A stretch of DNA of 64,000 nucleotides from Azospira inquinata (GCF_018905915.1 NZ_CP064782.1:2170001-2234000), one strand, 5' to 3'; shown: positions 1-10,382, counted from the stretch's first letter. A program made the numbers and translations. The notes: a model not told the origin generated them from the sequence alone.

Positions 1-2854
1 AGGGGGCCATAAGTTCGCTCAGGGCTTCGCCATCGAAGATGCGGCGGCGGAGCACTTCGTCCACAAAGGCTTGCAGTGCGGCGGCGTCCAGCTTGTGCCT
101 GGTAGCGATGCCGGTGAGTTCCTGAACTTTTTTCTCAGCCTTGAAGCGTTCGTAACCAGCGCGGATTTCCTTTTCTTCCAGCGCCTCGCCCAGGGGCAGG
201 CTGCGGATGTAGGCGGTGATGTCTTCCCCTTCGTCCATGAATTTGGCGTCGGCCTGGATGAGACCGATCAATTGCTCCCGGCTCATGGTGGTCTTGCTGC
301 TGGGGGTCTGGGCCGTCAGGCGGGCGATGAGGCCCATGATGTAGTCGTAGTCGATGAGGCTGGAGGCGAAGAGCACGAATTCGAAATCCAGTTGCTGGAC
401 TTCGGCAGGCGCATGCTCCCCTTCCTTTGCTTGCTGCTCCTTGAGGCGCTTGGCGATTTCCAGGTAGGTGCAGCGGAAGCTCTGCAATTGGTCCCGGGGC
501 AGGAGGGCTTCCATCTTGGCCTTTTGCTCGGGGGCTAGGTCAGTGTACTGGTCCAGCTGGGTCTTGAGGCGCTGCACTTCCTTGAAGCGGGTGATGAATT
601 CGATGCGGGCCGTGTCACCCTTGAGGTTGTAAACCTGCTCGGGCTCGCAGGCTAGGTTCTTTTGCTCCATGAAGCGTTCCATGCCCGCGACGGCAGCCTC
701 GTATTTGCCCAGCACGTCGGCTGCCGGGTCCACCAGCCAGATGGCGTGGGCCCGGTCCACCTTTTCTCCGGAGAAAAGGGCGATGGCGGCATCCACTTCT
801 TTTTGCTGCTGGCGAAAGTCGAGTACGTTGCCGTAGGGCTTGCTGTCGTTGAGTACCCGATTGGTCCGGGAGAAGGCCTGTATCAGGCCGTGGTGCTTGA
901 GGTTCTTGTCCACGTACAGGGTGTTGAGGTACTTGGAGTCGAAGCCGGTGAGCAGCATGTCCACCACGATGGTGATGTCGATCTTTTTCCCATGGGGCAG
1001 GTCCCCATTGGGGTATTGCTGATCCTTGATGCGCTTTTGTACATCCTGATAGTAGAGGTCGAACTCGCCGATGCGGTGGTTGGTGCCATAGCGGGCGTTG
1101 TAGTCGGCGATGATGCGGGTGAGGGCGGCCTTCTTGCCTTCCGGGTCCTGCTGGTTGTCGGCTTTTTCCTGGGGCAGGTCTTCCTGAATCTGCTGCACGT
1201 CCTTGTTGCCTTCGGCGGGCGGCGAGAAGACGCAGGCGATATTCAGGGGGGCGAACTCCGGATTCTGCTTGCGTATTTTCTCCTGCACGGTCTGGAACAG
1301 GGCGTGATATTCGATGGCGTCGTTGATGCTGGCGGTGGCCAGCAAGGCGTTGAATTTGCGCTCGGCGGTGGCGGCGTCGTGCTTGGAGAGGATGGCTTCG
1401 ACGACTTTACGCTTGGCCAGGGGCTCGCCGGGTTTGGGTGGGTGCTTACCCTCCGGCTTGAAGTAATCCACGTGGAAACGCAAGACATTGCGGTCTTCAA
1501 TGGCGTGGGTGATGGTGTATTGGTGCAGGCAACGCTGGAATAGGTCGTCGGTGGTGCGGTAACTGGCCTGCTGGCCTTCAATCTGCTGATAGGTGGCGTT
1601 CTGCTCGAAGATGGGTGTGCCGGTAAAGCCGAACATCTGGGCGTTGGGGAAAAAATCCTTAATGGCCTTGTGGTTGTCGCCGAATTGGGAGCGGTGGCAT
1701 TCATCAAAGATGAACACCATGCGTTGCTGGCGCAGCGGTTCCAGACGCTCTTTGTAGTTGCGCTTGTTGCTGTCATCCAGCGCTAGGCCCAGCTTCTGGA
1801 TCGTGGTGACGATAACCTTATCGGCTTTGTCGTCGGACAGCAGGCGACGCACCAGGGTTTCGGTATTGGTGTTTTCTTCGACGCAGTTTTCCTGGAAGCG
1901 GTTGAATTCCTCCCGGGTCTGGCGATCCAGATCCTTGCGGTCCACCACGAACAAACATTTGTCGATGTCCGGGTTGTCCTTGAGCAGGGTGGAGGCCTTG
2001 AACGAGGTAAGCGTCTTGCCGCTGCCGGTGGTGTGCCAAATGTAGCCATTGCCGCAGCGTTGGTGGATGCAGTCCACAATGGCCTGCACGGCATAAATCT
2101 GGTAAGGCCGCATCATTAGCAGCTTCTGCTCGCAGGCCACCAGCACCATATAACGGCTGATCATCTGGCCCAGGGTGCATTTGGCGAGAAACTGCTCGGC
2201 GAAAACCTCCAGATTGGTGATTTTTTTGTTGTTCTTGTCGGCAAATTGGTAAACCGGCAGAAAGCGTTCATCCGCGTTGAAGCTGAAATGGCGGGCGTTG
2301 TTGTTGGCAAAGTACCAAGTGTCCGCCCGGTTGCTCACAATGAAGAGCTGGATGAAGCAGAGCAGGGTCTTGCTGTAGCCGTTGCCAGGGGCGTCCTTGT
2401 AATCCACGATTTGTTGCATGGCTCGGCGCGGACTGACGGCCAAAGTCTTGAGCTCAATCTGCACCACCGGAACCCCGTTGATGAGCAGCATCACGTCGTA
2501 GCGGTGGTAACTGTTATCGGTGTTGATGCGTAACTGGTTGACCACTTCAAAGTGGTTTTTGCACCAGTCTTTGATATTGACCAACGTGTAGTTCAAGGGG
2601 GTGCCGTCGTCCCGTTCGAAAGCCGTGATGCTGCGCAACGTCTGAGCCGCTTTATAGACATCCGCCGTAATAACGGTATCGAGCAGGCGCTGAAATTCGC
2701 CATCGGTGAGTTTGACCCGGTTTAATGCTTCAAATTTTTCACGGAAATTGGCTTCTAGGGCTGCCCGATCCCGGATGTCCGGGCGGTAGGTGTATTTGAG
2801 GTCATCCAGCTTGGCAATCAGATCAAGCTCGATTTGGTTTTCCGTGGTTGACAT
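1..2854 (-). CDS. hsdR: Type I restriction enzyme, R (HsdR) subunit, 3' end cut by window edge
   Basis: Motor and endonuclease subunit of a type I restriction-modification complex, which cuts foreign DNA after ATP-driven translocation. The frame is open for 951 codons from ATG 2854 to the window edge; about 50 C-terminal residues are probably missing by comparison with the family. An AGGTGAT ribosome site precedes the ATG. A PD-(D/E)xK-like nuclease core is visible at D120 and E134-x-K136, Walker A GSGKT at 277-281, and a DECH helicase box at 384-387. The hsdM and hsdS partners are not in the window and may lie to the left. A weak candidate promoter (TTAGAC, 16 bp, TACCAT on the minus strand) lies at 2904-2877. 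Base composition looks less GC-rich than the neighbours, as expected for a mobile defence gene. Confidence 0.93.
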   Translation of the reverse strand, partial: MSTTENQIELDLIAKLDDLKYTYRPDIRDRAALEANFREKFEALNRVKLTDGEFQRLLDTVITADVYKAAQTLRSITAFERDDGTPLNYTLVNIKDWCKNHFEVVNQLRINTDNSYHRYDVMLLINGVPVVQIELKTLAVSPRRAMQQIVDYKDAPGNGYSKTLLCFIQLFIVSNRADTWYFANNNARHFSFNADERFLPVYQFADKNNKKITNLEVFAEQFLAKCTLGQMISRYMVLVACEQKLLMMRPYQIYAVQAIVDCIHQRCGNGYIWHTTGSGKTLTSFKASTLLKDNPDIDKCLFVVDRKDLDRQTREEFNRFQENCVEENTNTETLVRRLLSDDKADKVIVTTIQKLGLALDDSNKRNYKERLEPLRQQRMVFIFDECHRSQFGDNHKAIKDFFPNAQMFGFTGTPIFEQNATYQQIEGQQASYRTTDDLFQRCLHQYTITHAIEDRNVLRFHVDYFKPEGKHPPKPGEPLAKRKVVEAILSKHDAATAERKFNALLATASINDAIEYHALFQTVQEKIRKQNPEFAPLNIACVFSPPAEGNKDVQQIQEDLPQEKADNQQDPEGKKAALTRIIADYNARYGTNHRIGEFDLYYQDVQKRIKDQQYPNGDLPHGKKIDITIVVDMLLTGFDSKYLNTLYVDKNLKHHGLIQAFSRTNRVLNDSKPYGNVLDFRQQQKEVDAAIALFSGEKVDRAHAIWLVDPAADVLGKYEAAVAGMERFMEQKNLACEPEQVYNLKGDTARIEFITRFKEVQRLKTQLDQYTDLAPEQKAKMEALLPRDQLQSFRCTYLEIAKRLKEQQAKEGEHAPAEVQQLDFEFVLFASSLIDYDYIMGLIARLTAQTPSSKTTMSREQLIGLIQADAKFMDEGEDITAYIRSLPLGEALEEKEIRAGYERFKAEKKVQELTGIATRHKLDAAALQAFVDEVLRRRIFDGEALSELMAP

Positions 2855-3152
2855 GTGGATCACCTGAAACAGGCGAATGGTATTTTGTAATGGGCGGAGT
2901 CTAACAGTGCTTGGCGGAGCAACCCAACTACCATGAGGGTGACAAGTGCGCTATGGCTTTCCTTTCATTTGTTGTGGGGAGCGTTGCCCTGGAGTGGCCT
3001 TCCAATGCTTCGGCGCTGGAGGAATGTTTTTCCGAAAGGGGAAACGGCATGAACCAGCCGCTGCCTCCGCAAAACGGGGAACAGGGGAGGTGGGCCTGGG
3101 AGTCTGACCTTCTCCCCAATCACCCCACCCCACAATTTTCCCGTCCCCAGGG

Positions 3153-3180
3153 CTTGAAATCCCCCTAAGCCGCCCCTATT
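3153..3180 (+). promoter_or_regulatory. Sigma-32 (RpoH) heat-shock promoter of groESL
   Basis: CTTGAAA at 3153-3159 and CCCCTATT at 3173-3180 are separated by 13 bp. This closely matches the known sigma-32 consensus (CTTGAAA, 13-15 bp, CCCCATnT). It lies about 100 bp before groES and immediately upstream of the CIRCE operator, so initiation would fall within or beside the operator. Assigned by eye from the consensus. Confidence 0.82.
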
Positions 3181-3181
3181 A

Positions 3182-3208
3182 TTAGCACTCGCAACGGTTG
3201 AGTGCTAA
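3182..3208. promoter_or_regulatory. CIRCE operator (HrcA binding site)
   Basis: Perfect inverted repeat: TTAGCACTC at 3182-3190, a 9-bp spacer, GAGTGCTAA at 3200-3208. This is the canonical CIRCE element bound by the heat-labile repressor HrcA. It starts two bases after the sigma-32 -10 element, so HrcA would block initiation. The rest of the 2855-3279 gap holds no convincing gene. Confidence 0.97.
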
Positions 3209-3279
3209 CACCCGGTGGGGTGGGGCACCGACGCCGGACAAATTCCACCGTACAACTTCGCAACAAGGAGCTAAATCCT

Positions 3280-5267
<1,988 letters not shown>

Positions 5268-5292
5268 TTTCCCCCGAGTCCTGCACTCAAGC

Positions 5293-5320
5293 AAAAGCCC
5301 GGCTTCGGCCGGGCTTTTTT
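5293..5320 (+). terminator. Rho-independent terminator after groEL
   Basis: AGCCCGGC at 5296-5303 pairs with GCCGGGCT at 5308-5315 around a TTCG loop, followed by T5-6. The AAAA before the stem gives a short U-tract on the minus strand too, so it may also stop transcripts from the convergent yedE-yedF operon. Confidence 0.93.
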
Positions 5321-5367
5321 ATGGGGCAGAGGGGGCAAGACCTCCACCCCGGGGGAAGTCCCCCCTT

Positions 5368-5625
5368 TCAGCGGCGGATCAGATAACGGATGGTGGGGCC
5401 GTCCTGCACCACCTCCAGTACCTCATAGCCGTGGTTTTTCGCATCCACGGGAATACTGTTGATGGACTGGGGACAGTCGGTCACCACTTCTAGCACCTGG
5501 CCCGGAGCCAGCTGGGGCAAGGCCTCCAGGGTGGCCACCGCCGGGTAGGGACAGGGCTCCCCCCGCATATCCAGGCGGAAATCGGGGGCGGGCAGGGAAG
5601 CGGGTTGGGTCGGGGTTTGGGTCAT
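5368..5625 (-). CDS. yedF: TusA/YedF-family sulfur carrier protein
   Basis: Small cytosolic TusA-family protein of 85 residues. The family carries persulfide (or possibly selenium) on the Cys of a CPxP motif; here RGEPCPYPA lies around residues 21-29. Its ATG overlaps the yedE stop as ATGA, and AGGAGG lies just upstream, so the two are translationally coupled. A membrane YeeE/YedE transporter paired with a TusA-like partner occurs both in the E. coli yedE-yedF pair (linked to selenium) and in TsuA-TsuB thiosulfate uptake. The substrate cannot be decided from sequence. Confidence 0.85.
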   Translation of the reverse strand: MTQTPTQPASLPAPDFRLDMRGEPCPYPAVATLEALPQLAPGQVLEVVTDCPQSINSIPVDAKNHGYEVLEVVQDGPTIRYLIRR

Positions 5626-6818
5626 AGGGCCTCCTGGGCCGCTTTACGGGCAAAGAAATGTTTTTCCCACCACAGCACGGCCAACAGGGCGACGGCCAGC
5701 AGCAGATAGGTGACCAGCAGGCCTCCTGCCGGGCCAAAGGTTTCCAGCAGATTGACCTTGGCGTAGGGGGTGACCAGAAGGGGGGTCAGATCGTCCCAGT
5801 AAATGGCCAGCAGGGTAGAGCCGATCACATTGCCCAGACCTACCCACCAGTAATGCACCTGGCCTTCCACGGCCCGGTACATCCAGCCCGTTTCACAGCC
5901 CCCGGCCAGCACAATGCCAAAGCCGAAGAGCAGTCCCCCCAGTACCGCATTGGGCCCGGCCCACATAATCTTGGGGGCCACTCCCAGTTGCACGTAGCTG
6001 AAGACGCCGATAACGCTCACCGCCATACCCAGGAGAATGGCCTTGGCCATCTGGGTACGGCCGGTGATCCACAAATCCCGGAAAGCGGAGGTGAAGCAGA
6101 CCTGGGCCCGTTCAATGATTAGGCCGAAGGCCAGTCCGAACAGGGCTGCCAGCCCCAGCTTGGGGGTGGCCCCCACCTTGCTGCCCGCCCAGGCCAGAAA
6201 GGCGAGAAACACCACCATGCCTAGGCGAAAGCGGCGGGCCGCCTGGCGGGGATCCTGTTGCAGGGGCGTGGGGGCGCTCACCTTTTGCAGCTTCAGGGGT
6301 ACCCGGAACAGGGGTAGCAGGGTAAAGCGGGCGCCAAACCAGGTGCCCACGGCGGTCGCCAGGGCAAAGAACCAGGCGTGCAGGGAAAACTGGGGAATGC
6401 CGGTGAAAAAGGCGGCCAGATTGCAGCCCATGGCCAGACGGGCGCCAAAGCCGGCAATGATGCCGCCCACCAGGGCCTGGGCGATGCGGATCGGATGCTG
6501 GGGCAGGCGCAGCTTGACGTTGTTGGCCCACAGGGCGGCGGCGAAGCAACCGGCGAACATGCCCAGGATCATCATCCCATCCACCCGTTCCAGGGGCGTA
6601 CCCTCAAAGTGCATGAGCTTGAAATAGGTCCAGGTTTCCGGGTGGTAACCGGCGAATTGGAGCAGGTGGCCGCCCCAGCGGGTGAATTCCCCGGTCACGG
6701 CCCAGAAGGTGCCGGTGATGCCGAAGTAGTAGGCGGCCAGCACCCCGGCGGCGATGATGGCCGGCACGGGAGGCCAAAAGGTGATGAGAAAGCGTTGCTT
6801 GAAGGTCGGCCAGTTCAT
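5622..6818 (-). CDS. yedE: YeeE/YedE family membrane transporter
   Basis: Polytopic inner-membrane protein of 398 residues with about ten hydrophobic segments and two internally similar halves. Family-type Cys loops are visible (AMGCNLA, AQVCFTSAF, GGCETGW). In the characterised homologue TsuA such cysteines relay thiosulfate; the longer YedE branch has been tied to selenium metabolism. ATG 6818 (MNWPTFKQRF) is chosen; the frame runs further upstream only because the heptanucleotide repeat at 6927-7017 contains no stops. The gene is coupled to yedF through an ATGA overlap. Confidence 0.85.
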   Translation of the reverse strand: MNWPTFKQRFLITFWPPVPAIIAAGVLAAYYFGITGTFWAVTGEFTRWGGHLLQFAGYHPETWTYFKLMHFEGTPLERVDGMMILGMFAGCFAAALWANNVKLRLPQHPIRIAQALVGGIIAGFGARLAMGCNLAAFFTGIPQFSLHAWFFALATAVGTWFGARFTLLPLFRVPLKLQKVSAPTPLQQDPRQAARRFRLGMVVFLAFLAWAGSKVGATPKLGLAALFGLAFGLIIERAQVCFTSAFRDLWITGRTQMAKAILLGMAVSVIGVFSYVQLGVAPKIMWAGPNAVLGGLLFGFGIVLAGGCETGWMYRAVEGQVHYWWVGLGNVIGSTLLAIYWDDLTPLLVTPYAKVNLLETFGPAGGLLVTYLLLAVALLAVLWWEKHFFARKAAQEAL

Positions 6819-6926
6819 GGCGGCAAAAACTCCTGAAACGAAAAAAGACCGGGGGCCGAAAAACCGGCTGGGCCCGTCGGGGGCGCATTTTCCCACGTTT
6901 CCTCGCCCTTTCCGACGGAAGGGGCG

Positions 6927-7025
6927 CCCAAAACCCAAAACCCAAAACCCAAAACCCAAAACCCAAAACCCAAAACCCAAAACCCAAAACCCAAAACCCA
7001 AAACCCAAAACCCAAAACCCAACCC
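6927..7025. repeat. Heptanucleotide microsatellite (CCCAAAA)x13
   Basis: Thirteen perfect copies of CCCAAAA run from 6927 to 7017, followed by a degenerate CCCAACCC. The minus strand, which is the sense strand for yedE, reads (GGGTTTT)n with 14 or more G3 runs, a strong G-quadruplex motif. The tract lies between the yedE start (6818) and arfB. The unit length is not a multiple of three, so all frames read the same seven-residue cycle with no stop, which explains several long spurious frames here. I see no other gene in 6819-7112. Confidence 0.98.
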
Positions 7026-7112
7026 TCTGCTTGCTGGGGCAAGGACGGCTCCCGTATCACCCTACGTGCTCGTGGCCCCGGGCTGGCCATAGGGCAGGGG
7101 GGCCCGATCTGC

Positions 7113-7514
7113 CTACCAGGCCACCTTGCCCCGTCCCCGCTTGATTTCCCCATGCCGCTGCTTGCTTTCCTTGCGCCGCCCCAGTGCGGCCCGGGAGGGG
7201 CGGGTGGGGCGCCGGGGCTTGTCTGTATGGGCGGCCTCCGCCACCAGGGCGTTGAGCCGTTCCAGGGCGGCGGCCCGGTTCTGTTCCTGGGTGCGGAATT
7301 CCTGGGCCTTGATGACCAGTATCCCGTCCCGGGTGAGGCGCTGGTCCCCCAGGCGCAGCAGCCGCTCCTTGAGCCAGTCGGGTAGGGAGGAGGCCCGGAT
7401 GTCGAAGCGCAGGTGAATGGCGGAGGACACCTTGTTCACGTTTTGCCCCCCGGCCCCCTGGGCCCGGATGGCTTCCAGGGTAACTTCTTCAGGGGCAACG
7501 GTATAAACGGGCAT
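7113..7514 (-). CDS. arfB: Alternative ribosome-rescue factor / peptidyl-tRNA hydrolase ArfB
   Basis: Rescues ribosomes stalled without a stop codon by hydrolysing peptidyl-tRNA. The 133-residue product has the class I release-factor catalytic fold with GGQ in RAQGAGGQNVNK (residues 20-31). It ends in the basic tail (KPRRPTRPSRAALGRRKESKQ region) that the family inserts into the mRNA channel. It lacks the RF1/RF2 codon-recognition domain. ATG 7514 matches homologue starts; a longer frame from 7589 would begin inside the kup terminator hairpin. No clear ribosome site is seen. Confidence 0.93.
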   Translation of the reverse strand: MPVYTVAPEEVTLEAIRAQGAGGQNVNKVSSAIHLRFDIRASSLPDWLKERLLRLGDQRLTRDGILVIKAQEFRTQEQNRAAALERLNALVAEAAHTDKPRRPTRPSRAALGRRKESKQRHGEIKRGRGKVAW

Positions 7515-7590
7515 GGCGGGGGCGGGCGGCAGACAGGGCAAGGGGGTGAAGAATGCCACGGGCCGGGGCCCCTGTCCTCCTTCAGCCATG

Positions 7591-7613
7591 AAAAAGGGGC
7601 CCGAAGGCCCCTT
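7591..7613 (-). terminator. Rho-independent terminator after kup
   Basis: On the minus strand AAGGGGCC (7613-7606) pairs with GGCCCCTT (7601-7594) around TTCG and is followed by a T-run. It lies 54 bp beyond the kup stop and should separate kup from arfB. Confidence 0.9.
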
Positions 7614-7666
7614 GGGGAGGGTCGCCAGAGAAGACGGTGGTGGCTCGAAACCGTGGCTTCGCCCCC

Positions 7667-9550
7667 CTAGAGGGTGACCTGACTCCCCAGTTCCACCACC
7701 CGGTTGGAGGGCAGCTTGAAAAAGTCCGTGGCGCTACCCGCGTTGCGGAACAGGGCGACGAAGAGCTTTTCCCGCCACAAGGGCAGCTGGCCGCCGAGCC
7801 GGGGAATGATGGTTTCCCGGCCCAGGAAGAAGGACACCTCCGCCAGGTCCAGGGGCAAGCCCTGGGCGGCGCAATGGTCCAGGGCCAGGGGAATGTCCGG
7901 TTCATCCTTGAAACCGTAATTCACCGCCACATGCCAGAAATTGTCCCGCAGGTGGCTGACCGTTAGCCGTTCCCCCTCCGGTACATAGGGGGTGTCGATG
8001 AAATGGACGGAAAGCAGCACCACCCGTTCATGGATGACCTGGTAGTGCTTCAGGCTGTGGAGCAGGGGATGGGGCACCATGGAGGCGTCCGGGGTCATGA
8101 AAATGGCCGTGCCCGGGGTGGTGGGCACCGGGCTCAGGGCCAGACTGGCCATGAAATCGGTCATGGGCATGGCCTCCGCTTCCAGGCGCCGGCGCAGCAG
8201 CACCCGGCCCCTTTTCCAGGTGGTCATGATGACGAAGAGGCCGATACCGAAGGCCAGGGGAAACCAGCCCCCATCCTTGATCTTGGTGGCGTTGGCGAAG
8301 AAAAAGGCCCCGTCTAGGACGAGGAAGCCCCCCAGCACCAGGGCCCCCATGGTCAGGCTCCATCCCCACAGGCTGCGCACCACAATAAAGGCCAGGATGG
8401 AGGTAATGACCATGGTGCCGGTCACGGCGATGCCGTAGGCCGCCGCCAGGTTGGAGGAGGAGCCGAAGCCCAGGACCAGGGCCATGACCGCCAGTAGCAG
8501 CAGCCAGTTCACCGTGGGCAGGTAAATTTGCCCCTGCTCCTTATCCGAGGTGTGGAGCACCGCCATCCGGGGGGAGTAGCCCATCTGCATGGCCTGCTGG
8601 GTAATGGAATAGCAGCCGGAAATGACCGCCTGGGAAGCGATTACCGTGGCCAGGGTGGATAGCCCCACCAGGGGCATCAGGGCCCAGTCCGGGGCGAGCC
8701 GGTAGAAGGGGTTTTCAATGGCGTCCGGGTGGGTGAGGAGCAGGGCCCCCTGGCCGAAGTAATTGAGTACCAGGGCAGGCAGCACCAGGCCGAACCAGGC
8801 CAACTGAATGGGCTGGCGGCCAAAGTGGCCCATGTCCGCGTAGAGGGCTTCCGCCCCGGTCAGGGCCAGGACCACCGCCCCCAGGGAGAGAAAGGCCAGG
8901 CGGGGATCGGCGGCAATGAAGCCCAGGGCATGGCGGGGGTCCAGGGCCGCCAGCACCGCCGGATAGCGGGCAATGCTCACCACCCCCATGAGGGCCAGGG
9001 CCGCGAACCAGACCGTCATCACCGGCCCGAACAGCTTGCCGATGCTGGCGGTGCCGTGGCGCTGGAAGAGGAAGAGGGTGAGGATCACCGCCAGGGCGAT
9101 GGGGAGAATGAAGGGCTTGAAGTCCGGGGTGACCACTTCCAGGCCTTCCACCGCCGACAGCACGGACACCGCCGGGGTGATGACCCCGTCCCCGTAGAAC
9201 AAGGCGGCGCCGAAAAGGCCCAGGAGCATTAGGCCGTGGGCGTAGGGTTTGCCCGCCGCGCCCCGCAGCACCAGGGCCATGAGGGCCATGACCCCCCCTT
9301 CCCCCTTGTTGTCGGCCCGCATGATGAAAGCCACGTATTTGAGGGAGACCACAATCATCAGGGACCAGAAAATCAGGGAAAGAATGCCCAGCACATTGTC
9401 GTGGCTGACGGGCACCGGATGGTGGGCCCCGGCGAAAATTTCATGGACCGTGTAAAGGGGGCTGGTGCCGATGTCTCCATAGACCACCCCCAGGGCGGCC
9501 AGGGCCAGGGGCGCCATGGGGCCCCCATGACGGTTTTCATTGCCTTGCAT
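7667..9550 (-). CDS. kup: Low-affinity potassium transporter Kup (Trk-type K+/H+ symporter)
   Basis: Inner-membrane potassium uptake permease of the KUP/HAK/KT family. The 627-residue length is normal. About twelve hydrophobic segments fill the first 440 residues and a cytosolic domain follows. The family signature GVVYGDIGTSPLYTV is at residues 21-35. ATG 9550 is preceded by AGGAG. It is the last gene of a probable kdpD-kdpE-kup transcription unit, 127 bp after kdpE. That location suggests this transporter, rather than a KdpFABC pump, is the target of the two-component system. Confidence 0.97.
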   Translation of the reverse strand: MQGNENRHGGPMAPLALAALGVVYGDIGTSPLYTVHEIFAGAHHPVPVSHDNVLGILSLIFWSLMIVVSLKYVAFIMRADNKGEGGVMALMALVLRGAAGKPYAHGLMLLGLFGAALFYGDGVITPAVSVLSAVEGLEVVTPDFKPFILPIALAVILTLFLFQRHGTASIGKLFGPVMTVWFAALALMGVVSIARYPAVLAALDPRHALGFIAADPRLAFLSLGAVVLALTGAEALYADMGHFGRQPIQLAWFGLVLPALVLNYFGQGALLLTHPDAIENPFYRLAPDWALMPLVGLSTLATVIASQAVISGCYSITQQAMQMGYSPRMAVLHTSDKEQGQIYLPTVNWLLLLAVMALVLGFGSSSNLAAAYGIAVTGTMVITSILAFIVVRSLWGWSLTMGALVLGGFLVLDGAFFFANATKIKDGGWFPLAFGIGLFVIMTTWKRGRVLLRRRLEAEAMPMTDFMASLALSPVPTTPGTAIFMTPDASMVPHPLLHSLKHYQVIHERVVLLSVHFIDTPYVPEGERLTVSHLRDNFWHVAVNYGFKDEPDIPLALDHCAAQGLPLDLAEVSFFLGRETIIPRLGGQLPLWREKLFVALFRNAGSATDFFKLPSNRVVELGSQVTL

Positions 9551-9628
9551 GATGACTCCTGTTGTTATGGTGTGCCCGTCTCAAGGGCGGGGGGACGGAC
9601 CGCAAGGGTCCGCCGGGCCGGTGGCGGC

Positions 9629-9649
9629 GGAAACTCCCCCGGAGTTTCC
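9629..9649. promoter_or_regulatory. Inverted repeat between kdpE and kup
   Basis: GGAAACTCC at 9629-9637 and GGAGTTTCC at 9641-9649 form a perfect 9-bp inverted repeat with a 3-bp spacer. There is no T-run, so it is not a classical terminator. It could be an operator controlling kup or an mRNA processing hairpin. Function is inferred from position only. Confidence 0.5.
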
Positions 9650-9677
9650 CGCGATCCGCCCCTGGCCGAGGCCCGGG

Positions 9678-10382
9678 CTAGGGTTGGAAGCGGTAGCCCA
9701 CGCCGGTTTCGGTTAAAAAGTGGCGGGGCTGGGCCGGGTCCGCTTCCAGTTTCTGGCGCAGACGGCCCACGTAAATGCGCAGGTAATGGGCGCTATTCAC
9801 GTAGGCCGGGCCCCAGGCTTCCCGGAGCAGAAAGCGGTGGGTCAGCACCTTGCCCCCGTTGGCCACCAGAATGGAGAGCAGCCGGTATTCGATGGGGGTG
9901 AGGTGGACCGTTTCCCCCTGACGGGTGACCTGGTGGCGCAGCCGATCCATCTCAATGTCCCCGAAGCTGAGCAGGGTGCCTTCCTCCGGCGCTCCCGCCG
10001 CCCGGCGCCGTAGCACTCGGATGCGGGCCTGCAATTCCCCGACACCGAAGGGCTTGGTCAGGTAATCGTCGGCCCCCGCGTCCAGGGCCCGGATTTTTTC
10101 CCCTTCCTGGGTGCGGGCTGAGAGCACCAGAATGGGCCCGGCGTTCCAGCCCAGCAGTTCCGGAATCAAATCCACCCCGTCCCGGTCCGGCAGGCCCAGG
10201 TCCAGGATCACCAGACCGGGATGCTGTTCCCGGGCCAGGGCCAGACCGGTGGCGCCGTTGGCCGCCTCCAGGGTGGGGCAGCCTTCTTCCGCCAGGGTCT
10301 GGCGCAGAAAGCGGCGGATTTGGGCGTCGTCCTCAATAATCAGGACGGGTTTGGGCGCATTGGCGTCCCCGTTGCGGTTCAT
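9678..10382 (-). CDS. kdpE: KdpE-type response regulator (OmpR family)
   Basis: Cytosolic DNA-binding response regulator of 234 residues. The receiver domain has acidic residues E17-D18-D19, phosphoacceptor D61, and the conserved Lys in YLTKPFG. A C-terminal winged helix follows (about residues 135-232). The full-length match is to KdpE, the regulator of potassium uptake. Its ATG overlaps the kdpD stop as ATGA, so sensor and regulator are coupled. No kdpFABC genes are in the window; the nearest downstream target is kup. Confidence 0.92.
   Translation of the reverse strand: MNRNGDANAPKPVLIIEDDAQIRRFLRQTLAEEGCPTLEAANGATGLALAREQHPGLVILDLGLPDRDGVDLIPELLGWNAGPILVLSARTQEGEKIRALDAGADDYLTKPFGVGELQARIRVLRRRAAGAPEEGTLLSFGDIEMDRLRHQVTRQGETVHLTPIEYRLLSILVANGGKVLTHRFLLREAWGPAYVNSAHYLRIYVGRLRQKLEADPAQPRHFLTETGVGYRFQP

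Noticed and set aside
2911..3168. 85-residue frame upstream of groES
   Set aside because: It runs into the sigma-32 promoter, has no ribosome site and matches no family.
6819..7022. N-terminal extension of YedE through the heptanucleotide repeat
   Set aside because: The repeat has no stop in any frame, so openness means nothing; homologues start at MNWPTFKQRF-like sequence at 6818.
6927..7025. CRISPR or integrated eukaryotic telomere
   Set aside because: There are no spacers, and a 7-bp perfect tandem tract of about 95 bp in an intergenic region is better explained as a microsatellite.
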